Positions 22,151 to 30,108 of a stretch of DNA of 64,000 nt are shown here, piece by piece. The stretch's first letter is position 1. Each line of letters starts with the position of its first letter. The position numbers and the translations under genes were made by a program. Source of the DNA: Actinoplanes sp. N902-109 (GTDB lineage Bacteria; Actinomycetota; Actinomycetes; Mycobacteriales; Micromonosporaceae). The notes beneath the pieces are model-generated. The model did no database searches. It was not told where the DNA came from and was given only the letters and a program-made list of their open reading frames with translations. The stretch spans positions 8,805,501 through 8,869,500 of the forward strand of contig NC_021191.1 of the NCBI RefSeq assembly GCF_000389965.1, read 5' to 3'.

Positions 22151-23251
22151 TCAGGAACAGACTGTTCCGGTTACCGACCCGAGTCCGATGGTTGTCCCGT
22201 TCGCACCGGCCGCGGTGGCGCTGATGGTGACCGTGTCGCCGTCGAGGAGGAAGCCGCGCTCCGAGCCGTCGGCGAGCGTGACCGGCCGGCTGCCGTTCTC
22301 GGTCAGCTCCAAAAACGACCCGGCCTGCTCACGCGCCGGTCCGGAGACCGTCCCGGAGGCATAGAGATCGCCGGTACGAACCCGGGCGCCGTTCACGGTC
22401 AGATGCGCCAACTGCTGCGCGGCCGTCCAGTACATCTGCGCGAACGGCGGCCGGCTGACCTCGGTGCCGTTCCACTCGACCCGCAGCGTCAGGTCCAGCC
22501 CCGCCCCCGGGGGCAGCAGGTAGTCGTGCGGGCGCGGATCCTGCGGCGGCGCGGCGATCGGGGCGAACGCCTCGAGCGGCACCACCCACGGCGACACCGA
22601 GGTGGCGAACGACTTGGCGAGGAACGGGCCCAGCGGCTGATACTCGAAGGCCTGCATGTCGCGCGCCGACCAGTCGTTGACCAGCACCACCCCGAACACG
22701 TGCTCGGCGAAGTCGGTGGTGGCGATCCGGCTGCCCGGCACGCCCACCACGAAGCCCACCTCGGCTTCGATGTCCAGCCGCTGCGCCGGGCCGAACGCCG
22801 CGGGGCCCAGCTGGCCGTGCGGGCGCTGCACCGGCGTACCGGAAACGATCACCGTGGCGGACCGGCCGTGATAGCCGATCGGAAGGTGTTTCCACGCGGT
22901 CGGCAGGTGCGGGCGATCGGGTCGCAGGATGCGGCTGACATTGGCGGCATGCTGCTCGGACGAGTAGAAGTCGGTGTAGTCGGCCACGTCGAACGGCAGG
23001 TGCAGGCGCACGTCGGCGAGCGGTATGACCGGCAGGCCGGGCGCAAGCTCGACGATCTGGGCCCGCAACCGCCGCCACTGCGGACGGCCGAGCGCCATCA
23101 GCGCGTTGAGGGTCGGCTCGCGGAACACGCCGTGCAGGTCGAGCCGGGAGAGGTCGAGCACGCTGTCGCCGAGGCGGACCCCGATGCGCCGCTCCCCGCC
23201 GGGACCCGAGAAAACGCCGTAGGGCAGGTTGTCCAGACCGAAAAGGGTCAC
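22151..23251 (-). CDS. fahA: Fumarylacetoacetase
   Basis: This 366-residue enzyme hydrolyses fumarylacetoacetate to fumarate and acetoacetate, the last step of tyrosine catabolism. The FAH signature is clear: YTDFYSSEQHAANV, the Ca/Mg site around EAEVGFVVG, and VNDWSARDMQAFEYQPLGPFLAKSFATSVSPWVVP. It is shorter than the roughly 420-residue eukaryotic enzyme, mostly at the N-terminus. The GTG start overlaps the stop of the preceding unknown gene by four bases (GTGA), so they are translationally coupled. Confidence 0.92.
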   Translation of the reverse strand: MTLFGLDNLPYGVFSGPGGERRIGVRLGDSVLDLSRLDLHGVFREPTLNALMALGRPQWRRLRAQIVELAPGLPVIPLADVRLHLPFDVADYTDFYSSEQHAANVSRILRPDRPHLPTAWKHLPIGYHGRSATVIVSGTPVQRPHGQLGPAAFGPAQRLDIEAEVGFVVGVPGSRIATTDFAEHVFGVVLVNDWSARDMQAFEYQPLGPFLAKSFATSVSPWVVPLEAFAPIAAPPQDPRPHDYLLPPGAGLDLTLRVEWNGTEVSRPPFAQMYWTAAQQLAHLTVNGARVRTGDLYASGTVSGPAREQAGSFLELTENGSRPVTLADGSERGFLLDGDTVTISATAAGANGTTIGLGSVTGTVCS

Positions 23252-24093
23252 TCGAAACCACCGTTGACCAGGCCCAGCCGGACCAGCTCGGTCAGCGGCT
23301 CGAGCACGTTGACCGTACCGAATCCGACGCACAGCGGGCGGGGTTGCTCGCGCCGGCTCCGCGCCGGCTCCACCAGCGGCACCGGGTGGGTGGCGGCCAG
23401 CGCCTCCGCGACCTCGGCCACCTCGCCGCCCTCCGCCGCCAGCGCCGACGCCACGACGACGTTGAGGAACCCGTGATGGGTGAAGCCGGTCTCCGGGTCG
23501 GTGTGCCGCAGCGCGTGCCGCAGCCCGGCGGCAAGCTTGAACGGCAGGTCGCGGTCGCGGCACGCGCAGATCACCGCGGCCAGCTCGACCGGGGTGGGGA
23601 ACAGCTCGGCGGCCAGCCCGCCGATGCGGAACTTCGGCCCGATCGCCAGCCCGTCGGACCGGGCCTCGGCCACGGTGTCCAGCGCGGCGAGCAGGCCCCA
23701 GCTCAGCGGGATCTCCGCGTACACCTGCAACCCGGGCTCGGCGAGCGCGACGTCGCGCAGCGCGGCCAGACCCGGCTGCGGGTCCTCCCCCCGCCGCGCG
23801 ACCAGCGCCTCGATCTGATGCACCAGCGCCCCACTCGCCCGCAGCTTGGCCGCCGCCACCGGCAGCGTGCCGATCGGGCCGTCGTTGACCACGCCCACGG
23901 TCAAGGCACGCGGCGAGACCTCGAAAGCGGCGAACGACGCCGGCACGAGCAGCGCGCCCACCAACGGCGCATACCAGGCAGCCGCGTGCCGGCGAAAAGC
24001 CTCGATGGCATCGGGCACCGCGACGACACCCGGCGGCAGCACAGCCGCGTCGTCGACCAGCCCGGCGAACAGCGGCGGCACCAGCGTTGACAC
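23248..24093 (-). CDS. Conserved-looking protein of unknown function coupled to fumarylacetoacetase
   Basis: This 281-residue soluble protein is rich in Ala/Leu with alternating strands and helices, in the rhythm of an alpha/beta or TIM-barrel fold (LTVGVVNDG, LQVYAEIPLSW, LAIGPKFRIGG, LPFKLAAGLRHALRH). I recognise no family. GTG 24093 is chosen because upstream in-frame codons run into the hgd gene. Its stop overlaps the fah GTG. It is the first gene of a two-gene operon divergent from hgd, so it is very probably tied to homogentisate breakdown. Confidence 0.65.
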   Translation of the reverse strand: MSTLVPPLFAGLVDDAAVLPPGVVAVPDAIEAFRRHAAAWYAPLVGALLVPASFAAFEVSPRALTVGVVNDGPIGTLPVAAAKLRASGALVHQIEALVARRGEDPQPGLAALRDVALAEPGLQVYAEIPLSWGLLAALDTVAEARSDGLAIGPKFRIGGLAAELFPTPVELAAVICACRDRDLPFKLAAGLRHALRHTDPETGFTHHGFLNVVVASALAAEGGEVAEVAEALAATHPVPLVEPARSRREQPRPLCVGFGTVNVLEPLTELVRLGLVNGGFE

Positions 24094-24168
24094 GAAACTG
24101 AACCTAATGGACGCTGCGAGAGCCGGACAACACCGTCCGTATGCAGTTTCCTGAGGGTGGTGGCGACG
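24094..24168. promoter_or_regulatory. Divergent fah-operon/hgd control region
   Basis: The 75-bp spacer carries an inverted pair GAAACTG (24094-24100) and CAGTTTC (24144-24150), 43 bp apart, at the two ends. This could bind a regulator controlling both directions. A GAGGG ribosome site precedes hgd. Confidence 0.4.
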
Positions 24169-25341
24169 ATGCCGTACTACCGCAGCGCCGGGGAGATCCC
24201 CCGCAAGCGGCACACCCAGTTCCGCCGGCCCGACGGCGGGCTCTACGCCGAGGAGCTGATGGGGCAGGAGGGCTTCTCCTCCGACTCGTCCCTGCTCTAT
24301 CACCGTCACCCGCCGACCGCGATCGTGGCGGCCGAGGTGTACGAACCCCCGAGCGCCGGGCAGACCCCCAACCTGCCGCTCAAACCCCGGCACCTGCGCA
24401 CCCACAAGCTGGACAGCGGACCGGCCGATGCCGTGCTGGGCCGCCAGCCGCTGCTCGCCAACGGTGACGTGCGGATCGGCTACGCGATCGCGGACCGGCC
24501 CTCACCGCTGTACCGGGACGCGGTCGGCGACGAATGCCTCTACGTCGAGGACGGCACCGCGACGATCGAGACCACCTTCGGCACCCTGGACGTCGGCCCC
24601 GGCGACTACGTCATCATTCCGACATCGGTGGTGCACCGGATCGTGCCACACGGCGTGGTGCGGCTGCTGACCATCGAGGCGACCGGCCACATCGGACCCC
24701 CCAAACGCTATCTTTCGGTACGGGGGCAGTTCCTCGAACACGCGCCGTACTGCGAACGCGACCTGCGCGCGCCGGCCGGCCCGCTGCAGGTGTCCGGCAC
24801 CGACGTCGAGGTGTACGTGAAGCACCGCGCCGGCTGGACCCGGCACGTCTACGCCGAGCACCCGTTCGACGTGGTGGGCTGGGACGGCTGCCTGTACCCG
24901 TGGGCGTTCTCGATCCACGACTTCGAGCCGATCACCGGCCGGGTGCACCAGCCGCCGCCGGTGCACCAGACGTTCGAGGGGCCGAACTTCGTGGTGTGCT
25001 CGTTCGTGCCCCGCAAGGTCGACTACCACCCGCTGGCCATCCCGGTGCCGTACAACCACCACAACGTCGACTCGGACGAGATGATGTTCTACACCGGCGG
25101 CAACTACGAGGCCCGGCGCGGTTCCGGCATCGAGCAGGGATCGATCTCGCTGCACCCGTCCGGCTTCACCCACGGCCCACAGCCGGGCGCGGTCGAGCGC
25201 GCCATCGGCGCCGAGGCGTTCGACGAACTCGCCGTCATGGTCGACACGTTCCGCCCGCTGGAGCTGTGCGAGGCCGGGCTGGCCGTGGAGGACGCCGCGT
25301 ACGCCTGGAGCTGGGGCGCTGGGAGTGGGTCGAGGGGCTGA
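24169..25341 (+). CDS. hmgA: Homogentisate 1,2-dioxygenase
   Basis: This 390-residue iron dioxygenase opens the homogentisate ring to maleylacetoacetate. Cupin motifs and the iron-binding region YNHHNVDSDEMMFYTGGNYEARRGSGIEQGSISLHPSGFTHGPQ are well conserved, as is YRDAVGDECLYVEDG at the front. ATG 24169 is chosen over GTG 24157 on ribosome-site spacing and on the usual MPYYR N-terminus. The last eight residues (GAGSGSRG) are encoded inside a 22-bp direct repeat flanking the downstream palindrome and may be an acquired tail. Confidence 0.92.
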   Translation: MPYYRSAGEIPRKRHTQFRRPDGGLYAEELMGQEGFSSDSSLLYHRHPPTAIVAAEVYEPPSAGQTPNLPLKPRHLRTHKLDSGPADAVLGRQPLLANGDVRIGYAIADRPSPLYRDAVGDECLYVEDGTATIETTFGTLDVGPGDYVIIPTSVVHRIVPHGVVRLLTIEATGHIGPPKRYLSVRGQFLEHAPYCERDLRAPAGPLQVSGTDVEVYVKHRAGWTRHVYAEHPFDVVGWDGCLYPWAFSIHDFEPITGRVHQPPPVHQTFEGPNFVVCSFVPRKVDYHPLAIPVPYNHHNVDSDEMMFYTGGNYEARRGSGIEQGSISLHPSGFTHGPQPGAVERAIGAEAFDELAVMVDTFRPLELCEAGLAVEDAAYAWSWGAGSGSRG

Positions 25342-25549
25342 GTTTGATGGCCTCGCTTCGCTCGGCTGGGGCACTTCGCCCTGGGGAGCTCGTGTCGAGG
25401 GCACCAAAAATGACCACGGCAAAGGGCGCCTAGTCATTTTTGGCGCCCTCGACACGAGCGGGCGAAGTGCGACTTTGGGTGCGGTGGGAAAGCCGGGGCG
25501 GTGGGGAGCCGCGGGGCGCTGGGAAGCGGGGCGCTGGGAGTGGGTCGAG
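25313..25549. repeat. Palindromic element flanked by 22-bp direct repeats
   Basis: The same 22-mer occurs at 25313-25334 (inside the end of hgd) and 25528-25549, bracketing a roughly 100-base hairpin. A 12-base part of it recurs at 25513-25524. The arrangement resembles a non-autonomous mobile or REP-like element, but no transposase is present. This accounts for most of the 257-bp gap between hgd and the chitosanase gene. Confidence 0.6.
25371..25470. terminator. Large hairpin between convergent hgd and chitosanase genes
   Basis: Bases 25388-25414 pair with 25433-25459 (27 bp, one G-T) around an 18-base loop. The stem is extended by 25371-25381 pairing with 25460-25470 after a six-base bulge. 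It can fold on either RNA strand and would stop transcription from both convergent genes. It is far longer than an ordinary terminator. Confidence 0.7.
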
Positions 25550-25598
25550 CGGCTTGGGTGTCAGTTGATGTGGAAGGGGTCTTGGTAGACGGCGAAGT

Positions 25599-26354
25599 CT
25601 AGGGGGTGTTGAGGTCGAGGTTGCCGTTGCGCAGGAAGACGCGCTGGGCGGTGTCGACCCGGGAGGTGTCCGAGTGCGCCTCTTCCTTCTTCATCTCGGC
25701 GACGCGTTCGTCGAGGAAGGCGTTGAGCCAGGTGGTCTCGTTGCCACCCTGGGCCGGCGGCTTGGCCTTCCGTAGCGCCCGGTTGCGGATCGCGCGCATG
25801 CCCTCGTAGCCGTGCATGACCGCGGCGTCGTAGTAGATGAACTGGCCGAGCGCTCGTACCCCGTCGCTCGTGCCGTCGCGCACCGACGGGTTGAAGTAGA
25901 CGCGGTCGCGTTCGGCCTCCTGGGCGGCCTGGAAGACCGGGTCGGCGGCGGCTGTGCGCCAGTCGGCCGGGAAGGCGGGGTCCAGCCCGGCGTGCGAGTC
26001 GGTGCCGTTCACGATGCGCAGCGCGGGGAGGTACTTGGCCAGCACGTTGCCGGGCTTGGTGCTGGTGTACGCCTGGACCAGGTCGAGCATGTCGCCCGTA
26101 CCGGAGCAGAAACCGATGATGCCGGCGGTGTAGCCGCGGCCGTCGCCGATGTCCTCGATGTACGGGAACTGCGCCCGCCAGTTGAGCGACGAGTTCTCCG
26201 CGGCCGAGACGATCTGCATCGCCACGTCCTTCTTGGCCGGGTCGTCCAGGCTGCCGGTGGTGGCTGCGCTCGCCGGCAGCAGACCGTACGCCAATGCGGC
26301 GACCGGGACGAGCAGCCCGCCCAGCAGATAGGCCAGCGTCTTCTTACGGATCAT
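25599..26354 (-). CDS. csn: GH46 chitosanase precursor, C-terminus frameshifted
   Basis: This 251-residue secreted endo-chitosanase has a Sec signal peptide (about 1-31, cleavage after ASA). The GH46 core follows, with catalytic Glu in SAENSSLNW and Asp in YIEDIGDGRGYT, then GIIGFCSGTGDML, ERDRVYFNP, and DTSRVDTAQRVFLRNGNLDLN. The reading frame stops at 25599. The sequence immediately beyond, shifted by one base in a run of five G (plus strand, 25602-25606), encodes a tail ending DPFHIN and stops at 25561, matching the usual GH46 C-terminus. One missing base would explain this. It is divergent from a ROK regulator. Confidence 0.9.
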   Translation of the reverse strand: MIRKKTLAYLLGGLLVPVAALAYGLLPASAATTGSLDDPAKKDVAMQIVSAAENSSLNWRAQFPYIEDIGDGRGYTAGIIGFCSGTGDMLDLVQAYTSTKPGNVLAKYLPALRIVNGTDSHAGLDPAFPADWRTAAADPVFQAAQEAERDRVYFNPSVRDGTSDGVRALGQFIYYDAAVMHGYEGMRAIRNRALRKAKPPAQGGNETTWLNAFLDERVAEMKKEEAHSDTSRVDTAQRVFLRNGNLDLNTP

Positions 26355-26427
26355 GATGCGCTCCTCAGGGGATGGAGGAAGGGGATGCGCGGGGAAGCCA
26401 TCGACGTCGATGGCTCGGAACCATAAG

Positions 26428-26511
26428 TTAGTAAGGCTGACTAAGCAATAGAAGGCGGCCTTGACGAAACCGGCCCGACCGGGATAATCGTTAAACTGGT
26501 TGCCAATTATC
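26428..26511. promoter_or_regulatory. Candidate operators between chitosanase and ROK genes
   Basis: The 167-bp divergent spacer is AT-rich compared with its surroundings. It contains TTAGT-N7-ACTAA at 26428-26444 on the chitosanase side and GATAAT-N17-ATTATC at 26483-26511 next to the ROK gene start. Both are inverted repeats suited to a dimeric ROK regulator. Known ROK proteins control chitosanase in Streptomyces, so this is a plausible control site. Confidence 0.45.
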
Positions 26512-26521
26512 GGAGGTTCCG

Positions 26522-27709
26522 GTGACTCGCCTGGCCGGCTCGTCCAAGCTGCTCCGCGCGATGAACGTGAGCGCGGCGCTCGCGCACCTGCTGGACGCCG
26601 GCGGCCTCACCCGCGCCGATCTGCGCCGGCTCACCGAGCTGTCCACCCCGACGATCTCCGAGGTGCTGCGCCGGCTGACCGATGCGGGCCTGATCGAGGT
26701 GATCGGCTATCACAGCGGGCGGCCCGGCCCCAACGCGGAGATCTATGCGGCAAAGCCGGATGCAGCGTACGCCGCGGCGGTGTCCGTCCGCGACATCGGC
26801 GCCAGCCGCGCCCCATCGATCGCCGCCGCGCTGTGCGACCTGACCGGGACCGTCCGCGCCCGGTTCGAACGCCGCGTCGACTTCCTGCACACCGGCCCAC
26901 GGACCGCCCTGGTCGACGTGATCGCCGAACTGCGTGAGGAGGCCGGGGTCGGCCCCGGCCGGGTCCAGCACGTCCAGCTCGGCGTCGCCGGTTCCTACGA
27001 CGTCAAGGCGCAAACGATCCGGCACGTCGAGGTGCCCGGGTTCGCCCGGCCCGGCCTGGTCCCGGAGATCGCCGCCGCGCTGGGCACCCACGTCGGCGTG
27101 GACAACGACGTCAACCTGGCCGCCGTGGCCGAACGCCGCCGCGGGGTGGGCCGCGACGCGGACGGGTTCGCCCTGCTCTGGCTCGGTCAGGAGGGCATCG
27201 GCCTGGCCATCGACATCGGCGGCACGCTGCTGCGCGGGGCCCGCGGTGGCGCCGGTGAGATCGGCTACATGCCGCTGTACGCGCCCGACCCCACCCACCG
27301 CAAGATCAAGTGGACCGACCTCGTCGGCGGCGCGGCCGTGCTCGCGCTCGGCCAGGACCACGGCATCCCCGGCACCACCCCGCTCGAGGTGGTGACCAGC
27401 GCCGCCGCCGGCGCGGGCGCGGCCGACGAGTTCTTCGGCCGGCTCGCGGACCGGATCTCGGTCGGGCTGGCCGCCGTCGTCGCCGTCCTGGACCCGTCGC
27501 TGGTCGTGCTGGCCGGCCCGGTTGCGCAGGCCGGCGGCGACACCCTGCTGACCGCGGTCACCGCCGCGATCCGTCCGGCGGCCCCGCTGGAGAGCGTCAT
27601 CGCCGTCACCGCCCTGGAGGACGACGCCGTGCTGCTCGGCACGCTGGACGCGGGCCTGTCAGCCGTACGCGAGTCGCTGATCGCCGCCGTCCGCGACAAC
27701 CAGGCCTGA
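26522..27709 (+). CDS. ROK-family transcriptional regulator, probable chitosanase regulator
   Basis: This 395-residue protein has an N-terminal winged helix (LTRADLRRLTELSTPTISEVLRRLTDAGLIEVIG, about 29-62) and a ROK fold (about 85-390) with DNDVNLAAVAERRRG and the glycine-rich GEGIGL-like LGQEGIGLAIDIGG. The cysteine zinc motif found in most ROK proteins is absent. It starts with GTG after GGAGG. Divergence from the chitosanase gene suggests it represses that gene and is released by chitosan oligosaccharides; this is inference from context. Confidence 0.82.
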   Translation: MTRLAGSSKLLRAMNVSAALAHLLDAGGLTRADLRRLTELSTPTISEVLRRLTDAGLIEVIGYHSGRPGPNAEIYAAKPDAAYAAAVSVRDIGASRAPSIAAALCDLTGTVRARFERRVDFLHTGPRTALVDVIAELREEAGVGPGRVQHVQLGVAGSYDVKAQTIRHVEVPGFARPGLVPEIAAALGTHVGVDNDVNLAAVAERRRGVGRDADGFALLWLGQEGIGLAIDIGGTLLRGARGGAGEIGYMPLYAPDPTHRKIKWTDLVGGAAVLALGQDHGIPGTTPLEVVTSAAAGAGAADEFFGRLADRISVGLAAVVAVLDPSLVVLAGPVAQAGGDTLLTAVTAAIRPAAPLESVIAVTALEDDAVLLGTLDAGLSAVRESLIAAVRDNQA

Positions 27710-27749
27710 CTGCCTCTCCCCGAGCGGCCGCCACCAGCTCCGGCGGCGA

Positions 27750-28856
27750 TCAGTGCCGTTGGGTCAGGACGGTCAGTTCCGCCGCTGCCGCCACCACCAT
27801 GGCCCCGACCAGCGTGGGCAGGCCACCCACGGCCGCGTGCACGATCAGCAGCAGCAGCGCGAGCCCGACCGCCCCGGCCGCCACCGCCAACCGGCGATCG
27901 GTGCGGCGTACCCGGCCGAGCACCACGCCGAGCGAATCCGGTCGTACCTGCCGGGCGAGCCAGCCGCCGAGCGCCACGAGGATGGTCACGCCCATCACGC
28001 CCGCCCACATCCGGGCCACACCGGGGCTGGCGAGGTTCATCACGGCGCTGAGCACCGCGGCGATCACCACGCCGTTGCTGCCGAAGAGCACGGCCTGGCG
28101 GACCGCGTCGGACACCGCACCCCCACGGTCGAGCACCGGCCGTGCGGGCCGGCTGACCTCGACAACCGGCTGCGGCACGACCGGCTGCGGCATGGCCGGC
28201 TCAGGTGGCGGCGCGAGGGTGGCCTCGTCCGCGATCGTCTCCAGGGCCTGGGCCCAGCGCCGGCGTTCGAGCCGGACGATGCCGACGTCGCGCTGGGCGT
28301 CGGCGATCGCGGGTTCCAGCTCCAGGGCCTCCGCGTAGGCGCGCTGCGCCAGGTCGAACAACCGCAGCCGGGCGGCGACCACGGAGAGCACAAGATGAGC
28401 CTCGGCGTCCCGGGGTGTCAGCCGCACGCCGGTCCAGGCGGCGTTGAGCGCCTCCTGGCCGTTGCGGGACTCGCTGAGCAGGGCCGCCCCGGTGCGCTGG
28501 GCCACCGGGTCATGCGGCCAGCGGGCCAGGATCTCGCCGGCCACCTGCGCAGCCTCGCCGTAGCGCCGGTCGTCGGTGAGCGCCATCGCCCGGACCACCA
28601 GCGGCTCGATGGTGCCGGGGGCGGCCGAGGCGGCACTGTCCGCGGCGAGCAGCGCGTCGATCGGCTGGGCGGCGGCCAGGTGGATCTTGGCCAGCGTGGT
28701 CAACAACGGCGCCGCGCCGGGGGCCAGGGCCAGCCCGGCGGCTAATTCCCCGGCCGCCTCGTCGTAGCGGCCGAGATCGGCGAGCAGCAGCGCCCGTTGC
28801 CGATATTCCTCAGGGGTGGTCTCGGGCTCGGACTGGAACGCGGGCTCGCTCGACAC
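27750..28856 (-). CDS. TPR-repeat protein with C-terminal membrane domain
   Basis: The 368-residue protein has several tetratricopeptide repeats (about 16-205; ALLLADLGRYDEAAGELAAGLALAPG, RAYAEALELEPAIADAQRDVGIVRLERRRWAQALE). A Pro/Val linker is followed by four hydrophobic helices (about 250-365). It is probably a membrane-tethered scaffold; no partner can be named. GTG 28856 sits six bases after a TANNNT box. It follows ispF on the same strand but has its own promoter. Confidence 0.7.
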   Translation of the reverse strand: MSSEPAFQSEPETTPEEYRQRALLLADLGRYDEAAGELAAGLALAPGAAPLLTTLAKIHLAAAQPIDALLAADSAASAAPGTIEPLVVRAMALTDDRRYGEAAQVAGEILARWPHDPVAQRTGAALLSESRNGQEALNAAWTGVRLTPRDAEAHLVLSVVAARLRLFDLAQRAYAEALELEPAIADAQRDVGIVRLERRRWAQALETIADEATLAPPPEPAMPQPVVPQPVVEVSRPARPVLDRGGAVSDAVRQAVLFGSNGVVIAAVLSAVMNLASPGVARMWAGVMGVTILVALGGWLARQVRPDSLGVVLGRVRRTDRRLAVAAGAVGLALLLLIVHAAVGGLPTLVGAMVVAAAAELTVLTQRH

Positions 28857-28862
28857 TCTCCG

Positions 28863-28868
28863 AGCTTA
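28863..28868 (-). promoter_or_regulatory. -10 box (TAAGCT) of leaderless TPR gene
   Basis: TAAGCT on the minus strand ends six bases before GTG 28856. No ribosome site is visible. Confidence 0.5.
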
Positions 28869-28895
28869 GAACCGCCGCGCCACCGGCCGGTCCGG

Positions 28896-29366
28896 TCAGG
28901 AACGGTGGATCAGCGCGGTGGCGATGGCCGCGACCCCCTCGCCCCGGCCGGTCAGACCGAGGCCGTCGGTGGTGGTGCCGGAGACGGTGACCGGTGCGCC
29001 CACCGCGGCCGAGAGCACCTGCTGAGCCTCCACCCGGCGCTTGCCGATCTTGGGGTTGTTGCCGATCACCTGGATCGCGACGTTGCCGACGGCCCAGCCG
29101 TCGGCCTGGACCCGCCGGACGGTCTCGCCGAGCAGCGCCACCCCCGCGGCGCCGGCCCACTCGGGGGCCGAGGTGCCGAAGTTGCTGCCGAGATCGCCGA
29201 GGCCCGCCGCGCTGAACAGGGCGTCGCAGGCGGCATGCGCGGCCACGTCGGCGTCCGAGTGACCGGCCAGACCGGGCTGGTCCGGCCACAGCAGGCCGGC
29301 TATCCAGCAGGGCCGTTGCGGGTCGAAGGCGTGCACGTCCGTACCGATGCCGATGCGCTGATCCAC
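28896..29366 (-). CDS. ispF: 2-C-methyl-D-erythritol 2,4-cyclodiphosphate synthase
   Basis: This 156-residue enzyme of the non-mevalonate (MEP) isoprenoid pathway shows the zinc-binding GIGTDVHAF and GHSDADVAAHAACDAL, plus GTSAPEW, IGNNPKIG and TTTDGLGLTGRGEGVAAIATALI. It begins with GTG four bases after the ispD stop, so the two MEP genes form one operon headed by carD. Confidence 0.95.
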   Translation of the reverse strand: MDQRIGIGTDVHAFDPQRPCWIAGLLWPDQPGLAGHSDADVAAHAACDALFSAAGLGDLGSNFGTSAPEWAGAAGVALLGETVRRVQADGWAVGNVAIQVIGNNPKIGKRRVEAQQVLSAAVGAPVTVSGTTTDGLGLTGRGEGVAAIATALIHRS

Positions 29367-29370
29367 CGGG

Positions 29371-30063
29371 TCAGGCTACGGCGAGCAGCGCCTCGGCGAG
29401 CACCAGGTCCAGCGGGCGGGTGATCTTGAGGGCCAGCTCCGAGCCGGGTACGCAGAGCACCGGCAGACCGGCCTTCTCCACCATGCCGGCGTCGTCGGTG
29501 TGCGAGTCCAGCCCGGCGCGGTGGGCGGCGGCCAGCACGTCGTGCCGGAAGCCCTGCGGGGTCTGGACGCTGCGCAGCACCGAGCGGTCGACCGTGCCGA
29601 GCACAGTCCCGGCGGCGTCGACCTCTTTGACGGTGTCGACCACAGGCAGGGCTGGGATCACCGCGGGATGGCCGGACCGTACCGCGGCCGCGACCGATTC
29701 GACCAGCTCGGGCGGGGTCAGCGCGCGCGCCGCGTCATGCACGAGCACGATCGGCACCTCGGCCGGGACGGCGGCCAGCGCGGCGGCGACCGAGTCCTGG
29801 CGTTGCGCGCCACCAGGCACCACGGTCACCGGAGCGATCGGGGCGAGCAGCTCGCGCACGGCCGGCACCTCGGCGGCGGGCGCAGCGACGACGATCAGAC
29901 GTACGGACGGAGCCGCCGCCACCCGGCGCACCGCATGCACCAGCAGGGGTTCGCCGGCGAGCGGGCGCAGGGCCTTCGGCGCGCCGGGACCGAGTCGTAC
30001 CCCGGAACCGGCAGCCGGAACAAGGACCGCGACGTCACCGCGAGCATTGAGCTGCGCGGTCAC
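29371..30063 (-). CDS. ispD: 2-C-methyl-D-erythritol 4-phosphate cytidylyltransferase
   Basis: This 230-residue CTP-dependent enzyme of the MEP pathway has the nucleotide-binding VLVPAAGSGVRLGPGAPKALRPLAG, VPGGAQRQDSVAAAL, VLVHDAARAL, RSVLRSVQTPQGFRHDVL and TDDAGMVEKAG motifs. GTG 30063 is the best available start, although a few downstream codons could also serve. It lies 45 bp after carD, likely in the same transcript. Confidence 0.93.
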   Translation of the reverse strand: MTAQLNARGDVAVLVPAAGSGVRLGPGAPKALRPLAGEPLLVHAVRRVAAAPSVRLIVVAAPAAEVPAVRELLAPIAPVTVVPGGAQRQDSVAAALAAVPAEVPIVLVHDAARALTPPELVESVAAAVRSGHPAVIPALPVVDTVKEVDAAGTVLGTVDRSVLRSVQTPQGFRHDVLAAAHRAGLDSHTDDAGMVEKAGLPVLCVPGSELALKITRPLDLVLAEALLAVA

Positions 30064-30108
30064 GTCGCGGTCCTCGGCCTTGATGGAGCTGAGAGGTGAT
30101 GAGCGATC

